Origin: CAJQQK01 sp963696075
Lineage (GTDB): Bacteria; Pseudomonadota; Alphaproteobacteria; Rhizobiales; Hyphomicrobiaceae
Length of the DNA: 64,000 nt
NCBI GenBank assembly: GCA_963696075.1
Contig: CAVOJD010000006.1
Span: 936,611-1,000,610, forward strand
Direction of reading: 5' to 3'
In this document: positions 38,558 through 47,694 of the stretch, piece by piece
Layout: each line of letters opens with the position of its first letter
How positions within the stretch are numbered: the first letter of the stretch is position 1
The notes under the pieces: generated by a model
The model's database searches: none
Told to the model about the DNA's origin: nothing
What the model saw: only the letters and a program-made list of their open reading frames with translations
Made by a program: the position numbers and the translations under genes

Positions 38558-39478
38558 ATGTCGATCACGATCTGCCCCGTCAATGATGATTTCGCTGCCG
38601 AAATCTATGATGTCGACCTTGCCAATCTGACGCCCGGCCAGCTCGAGGAGATCAAGTCCGCGTTCTGGAAATACGCCGTCCTCATCTTTCCCGAGCAGAA
38701 GCTGGAGCAGGAAGAACACGTCACGTTCGCCCTGAACTTCGGCCCCAAGGATCTGAGCGTCATCAAACAGGCCGTCTCGGATGAAAAGCTGCGGGTGCGC
38801 GAAGATATCGCCGACGTCTCGAACCTGTCCGCCGACGGCAAGATCCTCGCAGAAAACAACCGCCTTCGCCGCCTCCAGCTCGGCAACCGCCTGTGGCACA
38901 CCGACAGCTCGTTCAAGATCGTGCCAGCACTTGCCTCGCTGCTCTATGCCCGCGAAATCCCCCCCGTCGGCGGACAGACCGCTTTCGCCGACCTGCGCGC
39001 CGCCTACGATGCGCTCCCGGAGGAAACGAAGCAGCGCATCGATGGTCTCGTCGCCGAGCATTCCCTCGTCTATTCCCGCGAGCGCCTTGGCTACACCGAC
39101 TGGAAAGAGGGCGAGCGCAAAGCCGTCGACGCGGTGCCTCAAACCCTCGTCAGGACCGTGCCCCAGACCGGCCGCAAGAACCTCTTTATCGCCTCCCACG
39201 CCGGCTACATCGTCGGCATGCCGGATGACGCCGCCCGCGCCCTGATCGACGAACTGCTCGCCTTCGCAAGTCAGCGCCAGTTCACCTACATCCACCGCTG
39301 GCGCGTCGGTGACCTCGTGATGTGGGACAATCGCTGCACACTGCACCGCGGCATGCCCTTCGATGATCTTCGCTTCCGTCGCGACGTCCAGCGCGCCACC
39401 GTCCTCGACATCGCCAACAGCTGTGAGCAGGAAGGCATTCCGCTGCCGCACGTGACACTGCGCGAGGCGGCGGAATAG
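38558..39478 (+). CDS. TauD/TfdA-family 2-oxoglutarate/Fe(II) dioxygenase
   Basis: A 306-aa dioxygenase. The iron triad is H114-x-D116 (WHTDSSF) and H263 (TLHRG), with an Arg for 2-oxoglutarate a little further on (R275 or R279). The WHTDSSF motif, the 2,4-D dioxygenase-like N-terminus and triad spacing resemble TfdA more than taurine dioxygenase. It oxidises a small acid, releasing CO2 and succinate. Between a sulfotransferase and a sulfatase, desulfonation or alkylsulfate cleavage is plausible; 2,4-D-type ether cleavage is equally possible. The start has AGGAGG about 9 bp upstream. Confidence 0.9.
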   Translation: MSITICPVNDDFAAEIYDVDLANLTPGQLEEIKSAFWKYAVLIFPEQKLEQEEHVTFALNFGPKDLSVIKQAVSDEKLRVREDIADVSNLSADGKILAENNRLRRLQLGNRLWHTDSSFKIVPALASLLYAREIPPVGGQTAFADLRAAYDALPEETKQRIDGLVAEHSLVYSRERLGYTDWKEGERKAVDAVPQTLVRTVPQTGRKNLFIASHAGYIVGMPDDAARALIDELLAFASQRQFTYIHRWRVGDLVMWDNRCTLHRGMPFDDLRFRRDVQRATVLDIANSCEQEGIPLPHVTLREAAE

Positions 39479-39644
39479 ACAGCGGCTCACAACAGCCCCT
39501 GTATTCGATGTGGACGGCGCCCATCCACGTCGGACACTGTTATGTCATGCGCCAAACAATCCGGACGCAGCGAAAGGCATCGCCAACATGGCCTCCGGCC
39601 GTTAGTCTGCACGACATCCAATTTGATAGTCGGGAGCTTGCGCT

Positions 39645-41183
39645 TTGGGACGGAAAATACTGCTGGTGACGGCGGATCAGCAACGCCATGACGCACTTGG
39701 CTGTAACGGCGGACGCATCGCGCGAACCCCTGTGATCGATCGTCTCGCGGCGACGGGTATCAATTACAAGCGCGCCCACAATCAGAATGTTGTCTGCATG
39801 CCGGCGCGCGCGACCATCATATCGGGCCAGCATGTCCGCAGTCATGGCGTCACGATGAACGGCATACCGCTGCCTGAGGATACGCCTGACATTGCGCGCC
39901 TCCTCAAACAGCAGGCCGGCTATAAGACCGCCTTGGTTGGCAAGGCGCATTTCGAGCCGGCATCGGCGCCGGGTGGCCCCTACTTTGAGAACTATGCCGC
40001 GAGCCGTGACCTGACCGGACCGCATCGGGGCTTTGATCATATGGAGCTGTGCGGCCATACCGGCCGTGCCGGTCGAAGCCTGTTTCACTATCCGAAATGG
40101 TTGGAGGAAACGCATCCCGGCGCCGCCAACAGCTTCCAGGAGTATGTCTCGCCGGAAAAGGAAATCAGCGGCAAGCCGGGCGGCGACACCGGCGCGGTTC
40201 AAGTCTGGAGTGAGAACGATATTCCCCGCGAGGTCTATCATACGGACTGGGTCGCGGATCGCGTGATCGCCTGGCTCGATAGCCTGGACGCGGACGCTGA
40301 CTGGTTCGTCTGGATGAGCTTTCCCGACCCGCATCATCCGTGGGACCCCCCGCAGTCTGAACTGGGACGGGTCGATTGGCGCGACCTGGACCTGCCCGCG
40401 GCCTATCCCGGCGATCGCGACAAGACGATCGAGATCCTCAAGACCAAGCCACGCCATTGGCTCGACTGGTATCTGGGCGAACGTCAATACGCCTACGAGG
40501 TGCCCAAGAGTTTCGTTCCGGCAGAATTGACCCCCGATCAGATCCGGGAGGTCAACGCCATGTGTCATATCGAGAACGAACTGATCGACGAAGCGCTTGG
40601 CCGGGTGCTGGGCCATATCGAGAGCAAGGGGTGGGGCGACGATCTCGACGTCATCTACACCGCCGATCATGGCGAGTTCCAGGGCGACTTCGGCATGTTG
40701 TTCAAGGGCCCGTACCATGTTGACGCCCTGATGCGATTGCCGATGATCTGGCGGCCGGCGCCGTCGGCCGGCATCGCGCCGGCTGTCATCGAGCAACCGG
40801 TTGGCCATGTCGACCTCGCGCGCACCATCGCGGCCGCCACAGGCATAGAGCCGGACCCGCGCATGCAAGGCGCGCCGCTCCCGACGACGCCCAAGAACGA
40901 TCGCGAGCGGGTCATCACGGAATGGGACGGTGGCTATGATGGCGAGAGCGTCACGCTGCGCAGCATCTGCCGCGACGGCTATGTCTTGACAGTGTGCGAG
41001 CCGGGTACCGCGCATGATGGCAGCGAAGGCGAACTCTATGACCTGACGGCCGATCCACGCCAGTTCGTCAACTTGTGGGATGATCCAGCGCGGCAAAGCC
41101 TGAAGAGCGATCTGATCGCAGATCTGTACGACAACCTGCCGCCTGCCCGAACACCGCCATTGGAGCAGGTTGCGCTCGTTTAG
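39645..41183 (+). CDS. Sulfatase (type I, cysteine formylglycine)
   Basis: A 512-aa alkaline-phosphatase-superfamily sulfatase. The active-site Cys51 lies in CMPAR, the C-x-P-x-R motif converted to formylglycine by FGE. Metal ligands begin at D11 (TADQQRHDALGC), and TADHGEFQGDFGM and the KGPYHVDAL segment follow near residue 340. It begins with TTG at 39645 behind CGGGAG; no nearby ATG keeps the conserved N-terminus. No signal peptide, so cytosolic. Substrate may be an alkyl, choline or sugar sulfate or a phosphonate monoester. It needs a maturation enzyme, and none with intact cysteines is in the window. Confidence 0.9.
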   Translation: MGRKILLVTADQQRHDALGCNGGRIARTPVIDRLAATGINYKRAHNQNVVCMPARATIISGQHVRSHGVTMNGIPLPEDTPDIARLLKQQAGYKTALVGKAHFEPASAPGGPYFENYAASRDLTGPHRGFDHMELCGHTGRAGRSLFHYPKWLEETHPGAANSFQEYVSPEKEISGKPGGDTGAVQVWSENDIPREVYHTDWVADRVIAWLDSLDADADWFVWMSFPDPHHPWDPPQSELGRVDWRDLDLPAAYPGDRDKTIEILKTKPRHWLDWYLGERQYAYEVPKSFVPAELTPDQIREVNAMCHIENELIDEALGRVLGHIESKGWGDDLDVIYTADHGEFQGDFGMLFKGPYHVDALMRLPMIWRPAPSAGIAPAVIEQPVGHVDLARTIAAATGIEPDPRMQGAPLPTTPKNDRERVITEWDGGYDGESVTLRSICRDGYVLTVCEPGTAHDGSEGELYDLTADPRQFVNLWDDPARQSLKSDLIADLYDNLPPARTPPLEQVALV

Positions 41184-41370
41184 GGTGCCCGTCATCAGCC
41201 GCACGGCGGGCAGGACATCGCCTCAGTCCGGCTGCGGCGCCCTCGACGGTTCATGGCTGATCCTCATGTCGGATCCGCCGCAGGTCGCGATGAATTGGGA
41301 CAAGCCCGAGGGTGCCTTATGTGAGGTTTTCCGGATTGTGGGGCGGCTGGGCCACCCATAGCGCCCCGCC

Positions 41371-44300
41371 TTACTCCGCTGCCTGTGCCACCGCTTCCGG
41401 TGCCTCGGAGGGTTGCCGCAATGTCAACCTCAGCAGTGGCGGCACCAGGAGCAGCGTCAGGATCGCCGACAGCGTGAGACCGCCGACGACCACGGAGCCA
41501 AGTCCGCGGTAAAGCTCGGAGCCGGCGCCCGGGAAGACAACGAGGGGCAGCATGCCGAACACGCTCGTGAGCGTGCTCATGAAGATTGGCCGGATCCGGT
41601 TGCGCGTCGCCTCCTCGATCGCATCGTTGACGCTCATGCCATCACTGATCAGGTGATAGCGCGCCTGATGCACGAGCAGGATCGCGTTGTTGACCACGAT
41701 CCCGATCAGAATGACGAAGCCGAGCAGGGTGAGCATGTCGAGCTGCTGCGGCTGGTAGAGGTTGAGGATGGCGAGGCCCGCAACGCCACCCGCGCCTGCA
41801 ACCGGCACCGAGATCATGATGACGAGCGGCAGGATAAAGCTCTCGAACAGCACAGCCATCACGAGAAAAACGATGACGAGGGCGAGCAGCAGGTTGATCT
41901 TGAGCGCATCCCACGTCTTCGTGAGCTGGTCGGCAGCCCCCGTCAGCGACAGCCGCACCCCCGGCGGAACGCCTTCGTCGACGACCGGCTGCATGACCTT
42001 GGTGCGCATGATCTCAAGCGCGGTTTCCAGCGGCAGCTCGCTGGACGGCCGCACTTCGAGCGTGATCGTGCGGAACCGTTCGCGGTGCCGGATCGACACC
42101 GGCCCGGCCGTCAGTTTCACGTCGGCAAGTTGCGAAATGGGAATGATCTGGCCGTTCGGCGTGACCACCGGATAGGCGCCGATGTCCTGCGTCCGCCGGT
42201 TCTCGTCGAACGCAGCGAGCCCCTTGAGCGTCAGGTCGACCCGGTCCGTGCCAAGCGTGATCTCCTTGATGCGCACCCCGTCGTTGTAGGCATCGAGCGT
42301 GAGCGCCAATGCCTGCGCATCGACGCCCGCATCGGCAAGGCGCACCCTGTCCGGAATGGCGCGCAGCTCCGGCGCACCAAGTTCGAGGCCCGGCTGCGGG
42401 CGAAACTGGTTACCCTGGTTGCGCGGCAGATGTTGCGCGATATTGCCCGTCAGCCGCAGCGCGACGCCGAGGATATCCTCGAGTTCATCACCGGAGATGT
42501 TGAGTTCGATCGCGCGGCCGCCGCCGATGCCGCGCCCGAACAGCGAGCGCTGGTTGATGAAGCCGAATGTGCCAGGCTCAGAAAAGATCGGCTGCGAGAG
42601 GACCGGGATCAGCTCGCGGACACGCGTTGGGTCCGTCGCGGCGCCACCGAGGAAGGTCGTGCCGCGGAACGATACGAAAAAGAAGTGCTTCATCGCCGGC
42701 GGCTGCGAGCGGTCACCGGTTTCTTCCTTTTCCCAAAGCGGGCGCGCAACGGCTTCGAGACGTTCCGCGATCTTCGTCGTCGTCGGCAGGTTGTAGCCCG
42801 GCGGCGGCAGGATGATGCCGAAGACGAGATTGCGGTTGCCGTCGGGCAGATACTCGAGCTTCGGCAGGAACGTCGCCGCCCCCCAGATCGCACCGGCCGT
42901 GATGATCGCGACGGAGAGGAGGCCCGCGAGGCGGTTGCGCACCGTAAGCCGGGCATAGCCGCGAACGAGCCACGCGAACGCGCGCCCGAAGTGGTCGACG
43001 ACAGGTAGCCGGGCGACGTCGATCTTGGTTTTGCCCGGCTGCAGCAGGCGGCTTGAAAGCGCCGGGATCACTGTCACCGCGACAACCAGCGAGAGCATCA
43101 CGGAGACCGAGATCGCAACCCCGATATCGCGGAACAGCTGGCCGGCTTCGAGTTCCATGACGAGGATGGGAATGAACACCATCACCGTGGTCAGCGCCGA
43201 GACGAGAATGGCCCCCCACACCTGCGCTGCGCCATGATACGCAGCCTCCCGCGCATTCATGCCGTTCTGGCGCAGGCGGAAAATATTCTCGAGCACGACG
43301 ATCGCGGCATCGACAACCATGCCGACCGCAAACGCGATGCCGGCGAGGGAGATGACGTTGAGCGTGCGCCCGAGGGCTGCCATCGCGACGAACGAAGCGA
43401 CGATACAGACCGGAATGGCAAGCGAGACAACCAGCGTTGCCCGCCACGACCTGAGGAACAGGAGGAGGATGAAGGCCGCCAGCACGCCCCCGATCCAGAT
43501 GTTCTGGATCACGAGCTCGATCGCCCCGTCGATATAGACGGTCTCGTCGTAAACCTGGGTGAGGGTGAGCCGTTCCTCCTTGAGGGAGCCCTCTCTCAAT
43601 TCATCGAGCGCCTGTCGAACGCCTTCCATCGTCGTGATGACATTGGCGCCGGTCCGGCGGATGGCATTGATGGCGATTGCGGGCTCGCCTTTGTGGCGGA
43701 TGCGCGCGGCCGGCTCCTTGAAGCCGAACCGAACCTCGGCGACATCGCGAACATAGATCCGGCCGGAATTGACCGGCCCATTGTCGATCGCCCTGCTGCC
43801 GGCGGCGCCGCCACCACCGGCGAAGCTGTCCGGCCGCGCGTCACGCGAAGCGCCGCTGCGCAGTACGACTTCGCGCACCGCCTCCAGCGTGTCCAGTTCG
43901 CCTTCGACCCGGACAACGTAACGCCGCTTGCCTTCATCCACATTGCCCGCCGAGACCGAAACGCTCTCTCGGCGCAATCGATCGAGCACCTCCGGCACCG
44001 TCAGGCGGTATTTGGCCAGCCGCTCCGGATCGACAAGGACCTGCAACTCGCGGTCGACCCCGCCGAAGACATTGACCGTGGCCACCCCGTCGACACGCTC
44101 GATGCGCTCCTTGACGACATCTTCCGCGAGCGGCCCGTAGTGTTCCATTTCCCGCGACGTGTTGCCCGGCGCACGCTTGAGGATGATCCACGCGATCGGG
44201 TTGTCATCCGACCCGGACGTCTTCAGCGTCGGTTCGTTGGCTTCATCGGGGTATCCCGTCACGCGATCAAGCCGGTTCGAGACGAGCAACAGCGCCCGGT

Positions 44301-44604
44301 CCATATTGGTGCCGATCGCGAATTCCAGATTGACCCGCGCGCGGCCCGTCTCCGACGTCGAGATCATCGTCTCGAGACCGTCGAGACCCTTGAGTTCGTC
44401 TTCCTGACGGTTGACGATTTCCCGTTCGATCTCGGCTGGCGCCGCCCCGCCCCACGTCGTCTCGATCTCGATGACAGGCTTGCGCACATCCGGAATGAGC
44501 TGGATCGGGATCCGCGTCAGCGCGAGCGCACCGAACAGGACAGCCATCAACACCGCCGCGATGACGGCGATCGGTCGTTCGATGGCGAAACGGATCGGAT
44601 CCAT
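41371..44604 (-). CDS. RND multidrug efflux permease (HAE1/AcrB-like)
   Basis: A 1077-aa inner-membrane proton antiporter. The start at 44604 gives the canonical N-terminus MDPIRFAIERPIAVIAAVLMAVLFG; the 35 residues before it are not conserved. It has two large periplasmic loops and about 12 membrane helices. Hallmarks include IQLIPDVRKPVIEIET, FAVGMVVDAAIVVLENIFR in the first half (helix 4 carboxylates), and LTLLGFVILIGIVVNNAILLVH in the second. It exports hydrophobic drugs or lipids with the adaptor encoded just upstream. A TolC-like partner is not adjacent; the one at 50.6 kb is in another unit. Confidence 0.94.
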   Translation of the reverse strand: MDPIRFAIERPIAVIAAVLMAVLFGALALTRIPIQLIPDVRKPVIEIETTWGGAAPAEIEREIVNRQEDELKGLDGLETMISTSETGRARVNLEFAIGTNMDRALLLVSNRLDRVTGYPDEANEPTLKTSGSDDNPIAWIILKRAPGNTSREMEHYGPLAEDVVKERIERVDGVATVNVFGGVDRELQVLVDPERLAKYRLTVPEVLDRLRRESVSVSAGNVDEGKRRYVVRVEGELDTLEAVREVVLRSGASRDARPDSFAGGGGAAGSRAIDNGPVNSGRIYVRDVAEVRFGFKEPAARIRHKGEPAIAINAIRRTGANVITTMEGVRQALDELREGSLKEERLTLTQVYDETVYIDGAIELVIQNIWIGGVLAAFILLLFLRSWRATLVVSLAIPVCIVASFVAMAALGRTLNVISLAGIAFAVGMVVDAAIVVLENIFRLRQNGMNAREAAYHGAAQVWGAILVSALTTVMVFIPILVMELEAGQLFRDIGVAISVSVMLSLVVAVTVIPALSSRLLQPGKTKIDVARLPVVDHFGRAFAWLVRGYARLTVRNRLAGLLSVAIITAGAIWGAATFLPKLEYLPDGNRNLVFGIILPPPGYNLPTTTKIAERLEAVARPLWEKEETGDRSQPPAMKHFFFVSFRGTTFLGGAATDPTRVRELIPVLSQPIFSEPGTFGFINQRSLFGRGIGGGRAIELNISGDELEDILGVALRLTGNIAQHLPRNQGNQFRPQPGLELGAPELRAIPDRVRLADAGVDAQALALTLDAYNDGVRIKEITLGTDRVDLTLKGLAAFDENRRTQDIGAYPVVTPNGQIIPISQLADVKLTAGPVSIRHRERFRTITLEVRPSSELPLETALEIMRTKVMQPVVDEGVPPGVRLSLTGAADQLTKTWDALKINLLLALVIVFLVMAVLFESFILPLVIMISVPVAGAGGVAGLAILNLYQPQQLDMLTLLGFVILIGIVVNNAILLVHQARYHLISDGMSVNDAIEEATRNRIRPIFMSTLTSVFGMLPLVVFPGAGSELYRGLGSVVVGGLTLSAILTLLLVPPLLRLTLRQPSEAPEAVAQAAE

Positions 44605-44611
44605 CTGCTCG

Positions 44612-45745
44612 TCAGCCCTGCTTCGCCGGTCCGCCCGAACTGACCCGTTCGGGGGTAACCGCCTGACCCGGCCGCAACCGTTCGTTGCCGCGGACCACGA
44701 CGAGTTCACCGGTCTTCAACCCGGAGACGATCTCCATGCGCTCACCGACCGCCTGCCCGAGTTCGACACGCCGCGCCTCCGCCTTCCCCTCGGCCACCAC
44801 GTAAACCATCCAGCCGCCGCGGCTCTGGATCAGCGCATCCTTCGGCGCAGAAATGACGCTGCGCGGCGCACTGACCGGCATTTCGAGCGTCACCGCGCTG
44901 CCGATTGCAACGAGGCCCTCGCTCAATTCCTCAAGTTGCGCTGAAAAGCGCACCGCTCGCGTCTGCGTCGAGACGTTCTGGACAGGGATTGTCGTCCGCA
45001 GCGTGACCATCTTGCGGACGCCCGATTCGAAGATCGCCTCTACCTTCTGGCCGCGCCGCAGCCCGGTCGCGATCCGGCTCGGAACATCCGCCTCGACCTC
45101 GAGGTTGGCGACATCGAGTAACGTCGCAATCGCGCCCCCCTGGGCGACGTACTGCCCGGGCTGGGCCTGGCGAGCGACCACGATCCCGGCAAACGGCGCC
45201 CGGATCGTCGAATGCTCCAGTTCATAGGCAGCCTGATCGTCGTTTGATTTCGCCGTCTGCAACTGTGCCTGCGCGCGGGCGCGTTCACTACGTGCCTGGA
45301 CGACCTCCTGCTTGAGATCGTCATACCGGCTGCGGGAGAAGGCCGTCGACTTGAGCAGCAATTCCTGGCGCTCGAACGCCTGCTCGGCAAGTTTAAGCTT
45401 CGCGTCGGCGACATTGATCTCCGCCTCCGCCACCCCGATGGAGGCTTGCGCCACGCGCTTTGCCAGCATCGCGCGCTGGGTATCGAGGACCGCCAGGGCC
45501 TGGCCCTTCGCGATCGTATCACCGATTTCGAAGGAGACCTCATTGACGACGCCGCCAATCCGCGCGGCGACTGCCGATTGCCGGGTCGCAACCAGCCGTC
45601 CGATGACGGATTGTGTGTCGCGGATCTCGCGCGTATCCACCTCGTCGACAAGAACGCCCGCAGCGCGCTGCTGTGCCGCCGCGGGCGCGCTGGCGAGCAT
45701 CAACGCCCCGGCAAGTGCCCCAACGAACGCACCGGCGAACGTCAT
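44612..45745 (-). CDS. RND efflux periplasmic adaptor (membrane fusion protein)
   Basis: An adaptor of about 377 aa. I use ATG 45745, which gives the signal MTFAGAFVGALAGALMLASAPAAAQQ; a GTG 45796 in the same frame is poorly placed against its ribosome site. The lipoyl-like half-motifs are IGGVVNEVSFEIGDTIAKGQ and IRAPFAGIVVARQAQPGQYV. Between them lies a coiled-coil hairpin (residues about 95-175, AKLKLAEQAFERQELLLKSTAF...). It links the RND permease with an outer-membrane channel. It is upstream of the permease by 7 bp, so translationally linked. Confidence 0.92.
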   Translation of the reverse strand: MTFAGAFVGALAGALMLASAPAAAQQRAAGVLVDEVDTREIRDTQSVIGRLVATRQSAVAARIGGVVNEVSFEIGDTIAKGQALAVLDTQRAMLAKRVAQASIGVAEAEINVADAKLKLAEQAFERQELLLKSTAFSRSRYDDLKQEVVQARSERARAQAQLQTAKSNDDQAAYELEHSTIRAPFAGIVVARQAQPGQYVAQGGAIATLLDVANLEVEADVPSRIATGLRRGQKVEAIFESGVRKMVTLRTTIPVQNVSTQTRAVRFSAQLEELSEGLVAIGSAVTLEMPVSAPRSVISAPKDALIQSRGGWMVYVVAEGKAEARRVELGQAVGERMEIVSGLKTGELVVVRGNERLRPGQAVTPERVSSGGPAKQG

Positions 45746-45796
45746 GGCGAACCTAGGCTGAATAGATTTTGAAATGGCCCAAATCAAACCAGGCAC

Positions 45797-46084
45797 CTCC
45801 GGCCGACACAGTGGTGATTATCAGTCTAGGTAAGCCCGAAACGCTCGGCTGTCGAATGACGATCACGACAACGGCTGATAGATTGCAAAACAGGGTTGCT
45901 CAAACCGCTCGGTTTTCAGGCAAGCCGCCCGGAATCCGGGCTGAGTGCCGAATTGCCGGCCGATCAGTAACCCGTCGACGACACGACCGCTGTGTTCCTG
46001 CCACTGTGTTTAGGCCCGCTGAGTTTCAGTCCCAGCAAGGTAACGCACGACGCAGCCTGTGCAACTTGTCAATGGAGTTGAGCC
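45797..46084. other. Divergent region between the efflux adaptor and the DUF6152 gene
   Basis: Holds an odd-centred palindrome GCCCGGA-A-TCCGGGC (45927-45941) and no supported gene. The GGAG site at about 46073-46076 serves the DUF6152 start. Efflux operons usually have an adjacent repressor; none is here, so this may be the operator of a remote regulator. Confidence 0.35.
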
Positions 46085-46462
46085 ATGGCCACGATTATCT
46101 CCCCCCTGCGTATTCTGGCGTTTGCCCTTTTCACGATGGCGTGTCTGGCAACCGCTCACGCCCACCACGGCTGGGCCTGGACAACCGGTCAGGAGATCAA
46201 GCTGACGGGTATCATCGAGGAAGTGCAACTCGGTAATCCTCATGGCGTGCTTAAGGTCAGGCTCGAGGACGAGGTGTGGACCATTGAAATCGGTCAGCCC
46301 TGGCGCAACACGCGCGCGGGCCTCACCGACGCCGACTTCGCCAAAGGAACCGAGATGACGTTTTATGGCGAACCCTCTGCCAAGATCGAGGACCGCCGCC
46401 TCAAGGCGTTTCGCCTTGAGAAAGCAGGCAAGCTCTACGACCTCTATCTCGGCCGCGAATAA
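46085..46462 (+). CDS. DUF6152 family periplasmic protein
   Basis: A 125-aa exported protein. The signal peptide (IISPLRILAFALFTMACLATAHA) ends right before HHGWAWTTG, the His-rich mature start that marks DUF6152-type proteins. A small OB-like beta domain (EIKLTGIIEEVQLGNPHGVLKVRLED, WTIEIGQPWRNTRAGL) follows. The double His at the mature N-terminus could bind a metal such as copper, but no function is established. It stands alone with its own ribosome site and terminator and is divergent from the efflux genes. Confidence 0.8.
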   Translation: MATIISPLRILAFALFTMACLATAHAHHGWAWTTGQEIKLTGIIEEVQLGNPHGVLKVRLEDEVWTIEIGQPWRNTRAGLTDADFAKGTEMTFYGEPSAKIEDRRLKAFRLEKAGKLYDLYLGRE

Positions 46463-46493
46463 CCGTTCGGGTCTTCCCGCACTTTCAGGGCGC

Positions 46494-46518
46494 TTGGCGC
46501 CGGCCTCGGCGCCAATTT
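46494..46518 (+). terminator. Possible terminator after the DUF6152 gene
   Basis: Arms TTGGCGCC (46494-46501) and GGCGCCAA (46508-46515) pair perfectly with a 6-nt loop, followed by TTT. The short T-tract makes it a weak terminator, between convergent genes. Confidence 0.5.
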
Positions 46519-46563
46519 CGGCCCCGAGGTCGGCTCCCATGTGGCACGCGCAATACCGCTCAC

Positions 46564-47526
46564 TTACGCGCAGGCCTGGTCGATCCGCGCCATTGTTTCG
46601 GCATCGAGCGCTCCCGCCTCGGCGGCGCGGATGCAGTCCATGATCTCTTCGCGGTTCTTGCAGCCGAGTACGACGCTGTCGACGCCGGGCATCGACAGGG
46701 CATAGCGGTGCGCCAATGCCGCCGCCGAACAACCAAGATCACGGGCGAGATCGCGGAAGGCGCCAAGCCGGTTGAAGTCGGTCACAACGCCATGATCCGC
46801 CGGCAGGTCCCGGTCGAGCTTGTCAGTCAGCGCGCCGCCCTGAACCGGACGGATACCAAGCGTGCCGGCACCAACCTCTTTCGCCCGCGCAATGATTTCG
46901 CGCGCCCGCGTTCCCCCCTCGTAGTATTTTAGCTCACCCGCCGAATCGATCGGGTTGGTCAGGCATTGCATTGCCGCCGGCGTCACGCCTTGGTCCAGCG
47001 CATCGAGGATGCACTGCGGAATGCCGATCCCCGTCACCCCCCACGCCCCGATCCGCCCCTCGGCCACCAGCCGCTCGCAGACCGGGACGAACTGCTCAAG
47101 ATACGTCGTCCACCGTGTCGCCGGGCGGTCCGTATAGGCGCTGGCGTCGTAGTCATCGGGAATGATGTTGGAATGCAGGAAGAACAGGTCGACATGCTCG
47201 AGCCGCATCCGAGACAAGCTCTCCTCCAGGCTGCGAATGATGTTGCCCTCGACCGCGCCCGGCTCCGGCGTCCCGAGGCGATGCTTCGTCGTCACCCGGA
47301 TGCCGTCCGGCAGCCGCCCGCCGAACGCCTCGCCGATCACGACTTCCGCCTCCCCGTCACCGTAGGCAGGCGCCATGTCCAAAAGCGTGATGCCATTGTC
47401 GACGGCGGTGTGGACCGATGCGATGCACTCCTCACGCGTCGTCTCGCCCCACAGTTGACCGATCCCGCCGCCGCCGAGAGTGAGCACGCTGACAGGCCAC
47501 AGGGTTCCGAGTTGACGCTGTTCCAT
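46564..47526 (-). CDS. Aldo/keto reductase
   Basis: A 320-aa NAD(P)-linked (alpha/beta)8 oxidoreductase. The AKR tetrad is visible: Asp and Tyr in TLLDMAPAYGDGEAE, Lys in TTKHRLG and His in VDLFFLHSN. The C-terminal cofactor region ends ALSMPGVDSVVLGCKNREEIMDCI. It reduces or oxidises a sugar or carbonyl compound; relatives include L-galactose and D-threo-aldose dehydrogenases. Single gene; it has a ribosome site GAAGGAACC upstream of the ATG. A G10 tract lies in the divergent promoter region. Confidence 0.9.
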   Translation of the reverse strand: MEQRQLGTLWPVSVLTLGGGGIGQLWGETTREECIASVHTAVDNGITLLDMAPAYGDGEAEVVIGEAFGGRLPDGIRVTTKHRLGTPEPGAVEGNIIRSLEESLSRMRLEHVDLFFLHSNIIPDDYDASAYTDRPATRWTTYLEQFVPVCERLVAEGRIGAWGVTGIGIPQCILDALDQGVTPAAMQCLTNPIDSAGELKYYEGGTRAREIIARAKEVGAGTLGIRPVQGGALTDKLDRDLPADHGVVTDFNRLGAFRDLARDLGCSAAALAHRYALSMPGVDSVVLGCKNREEIMDCIRAAEAGALDAETMARIDQACA

Positions 47527-47615
47527 GAGGGTTCCTTCGCAGTGAGATTGTGGTCAAGATTGAAATGACGGGCCACTTTGTCGGTGTTGGCGCGACGGCG
47601 CAAGCCCGCCGCTTC

Positions 47616-47625
47616 GGGGGGGGGG
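47616..47625. repeat. Homopolymer G10 in a divergent promoter region
   Basis: Ten consecutive G at 47616-47625, 90 bp upstream of the aldo/keto reductase start and 70 bp upstream of the SUMF1-like start. It could alter promoter spacing by slippage (phase variation) or be a sequence-accuracy artefact. Confidence 0.7.
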
Positions 47626-47694
47626 ACCGGGATCAGGCGCGACACGAAACGGGTTGAAGGTGGGCGAGCGTAGAGAATGATGGAGGGAACCAAA

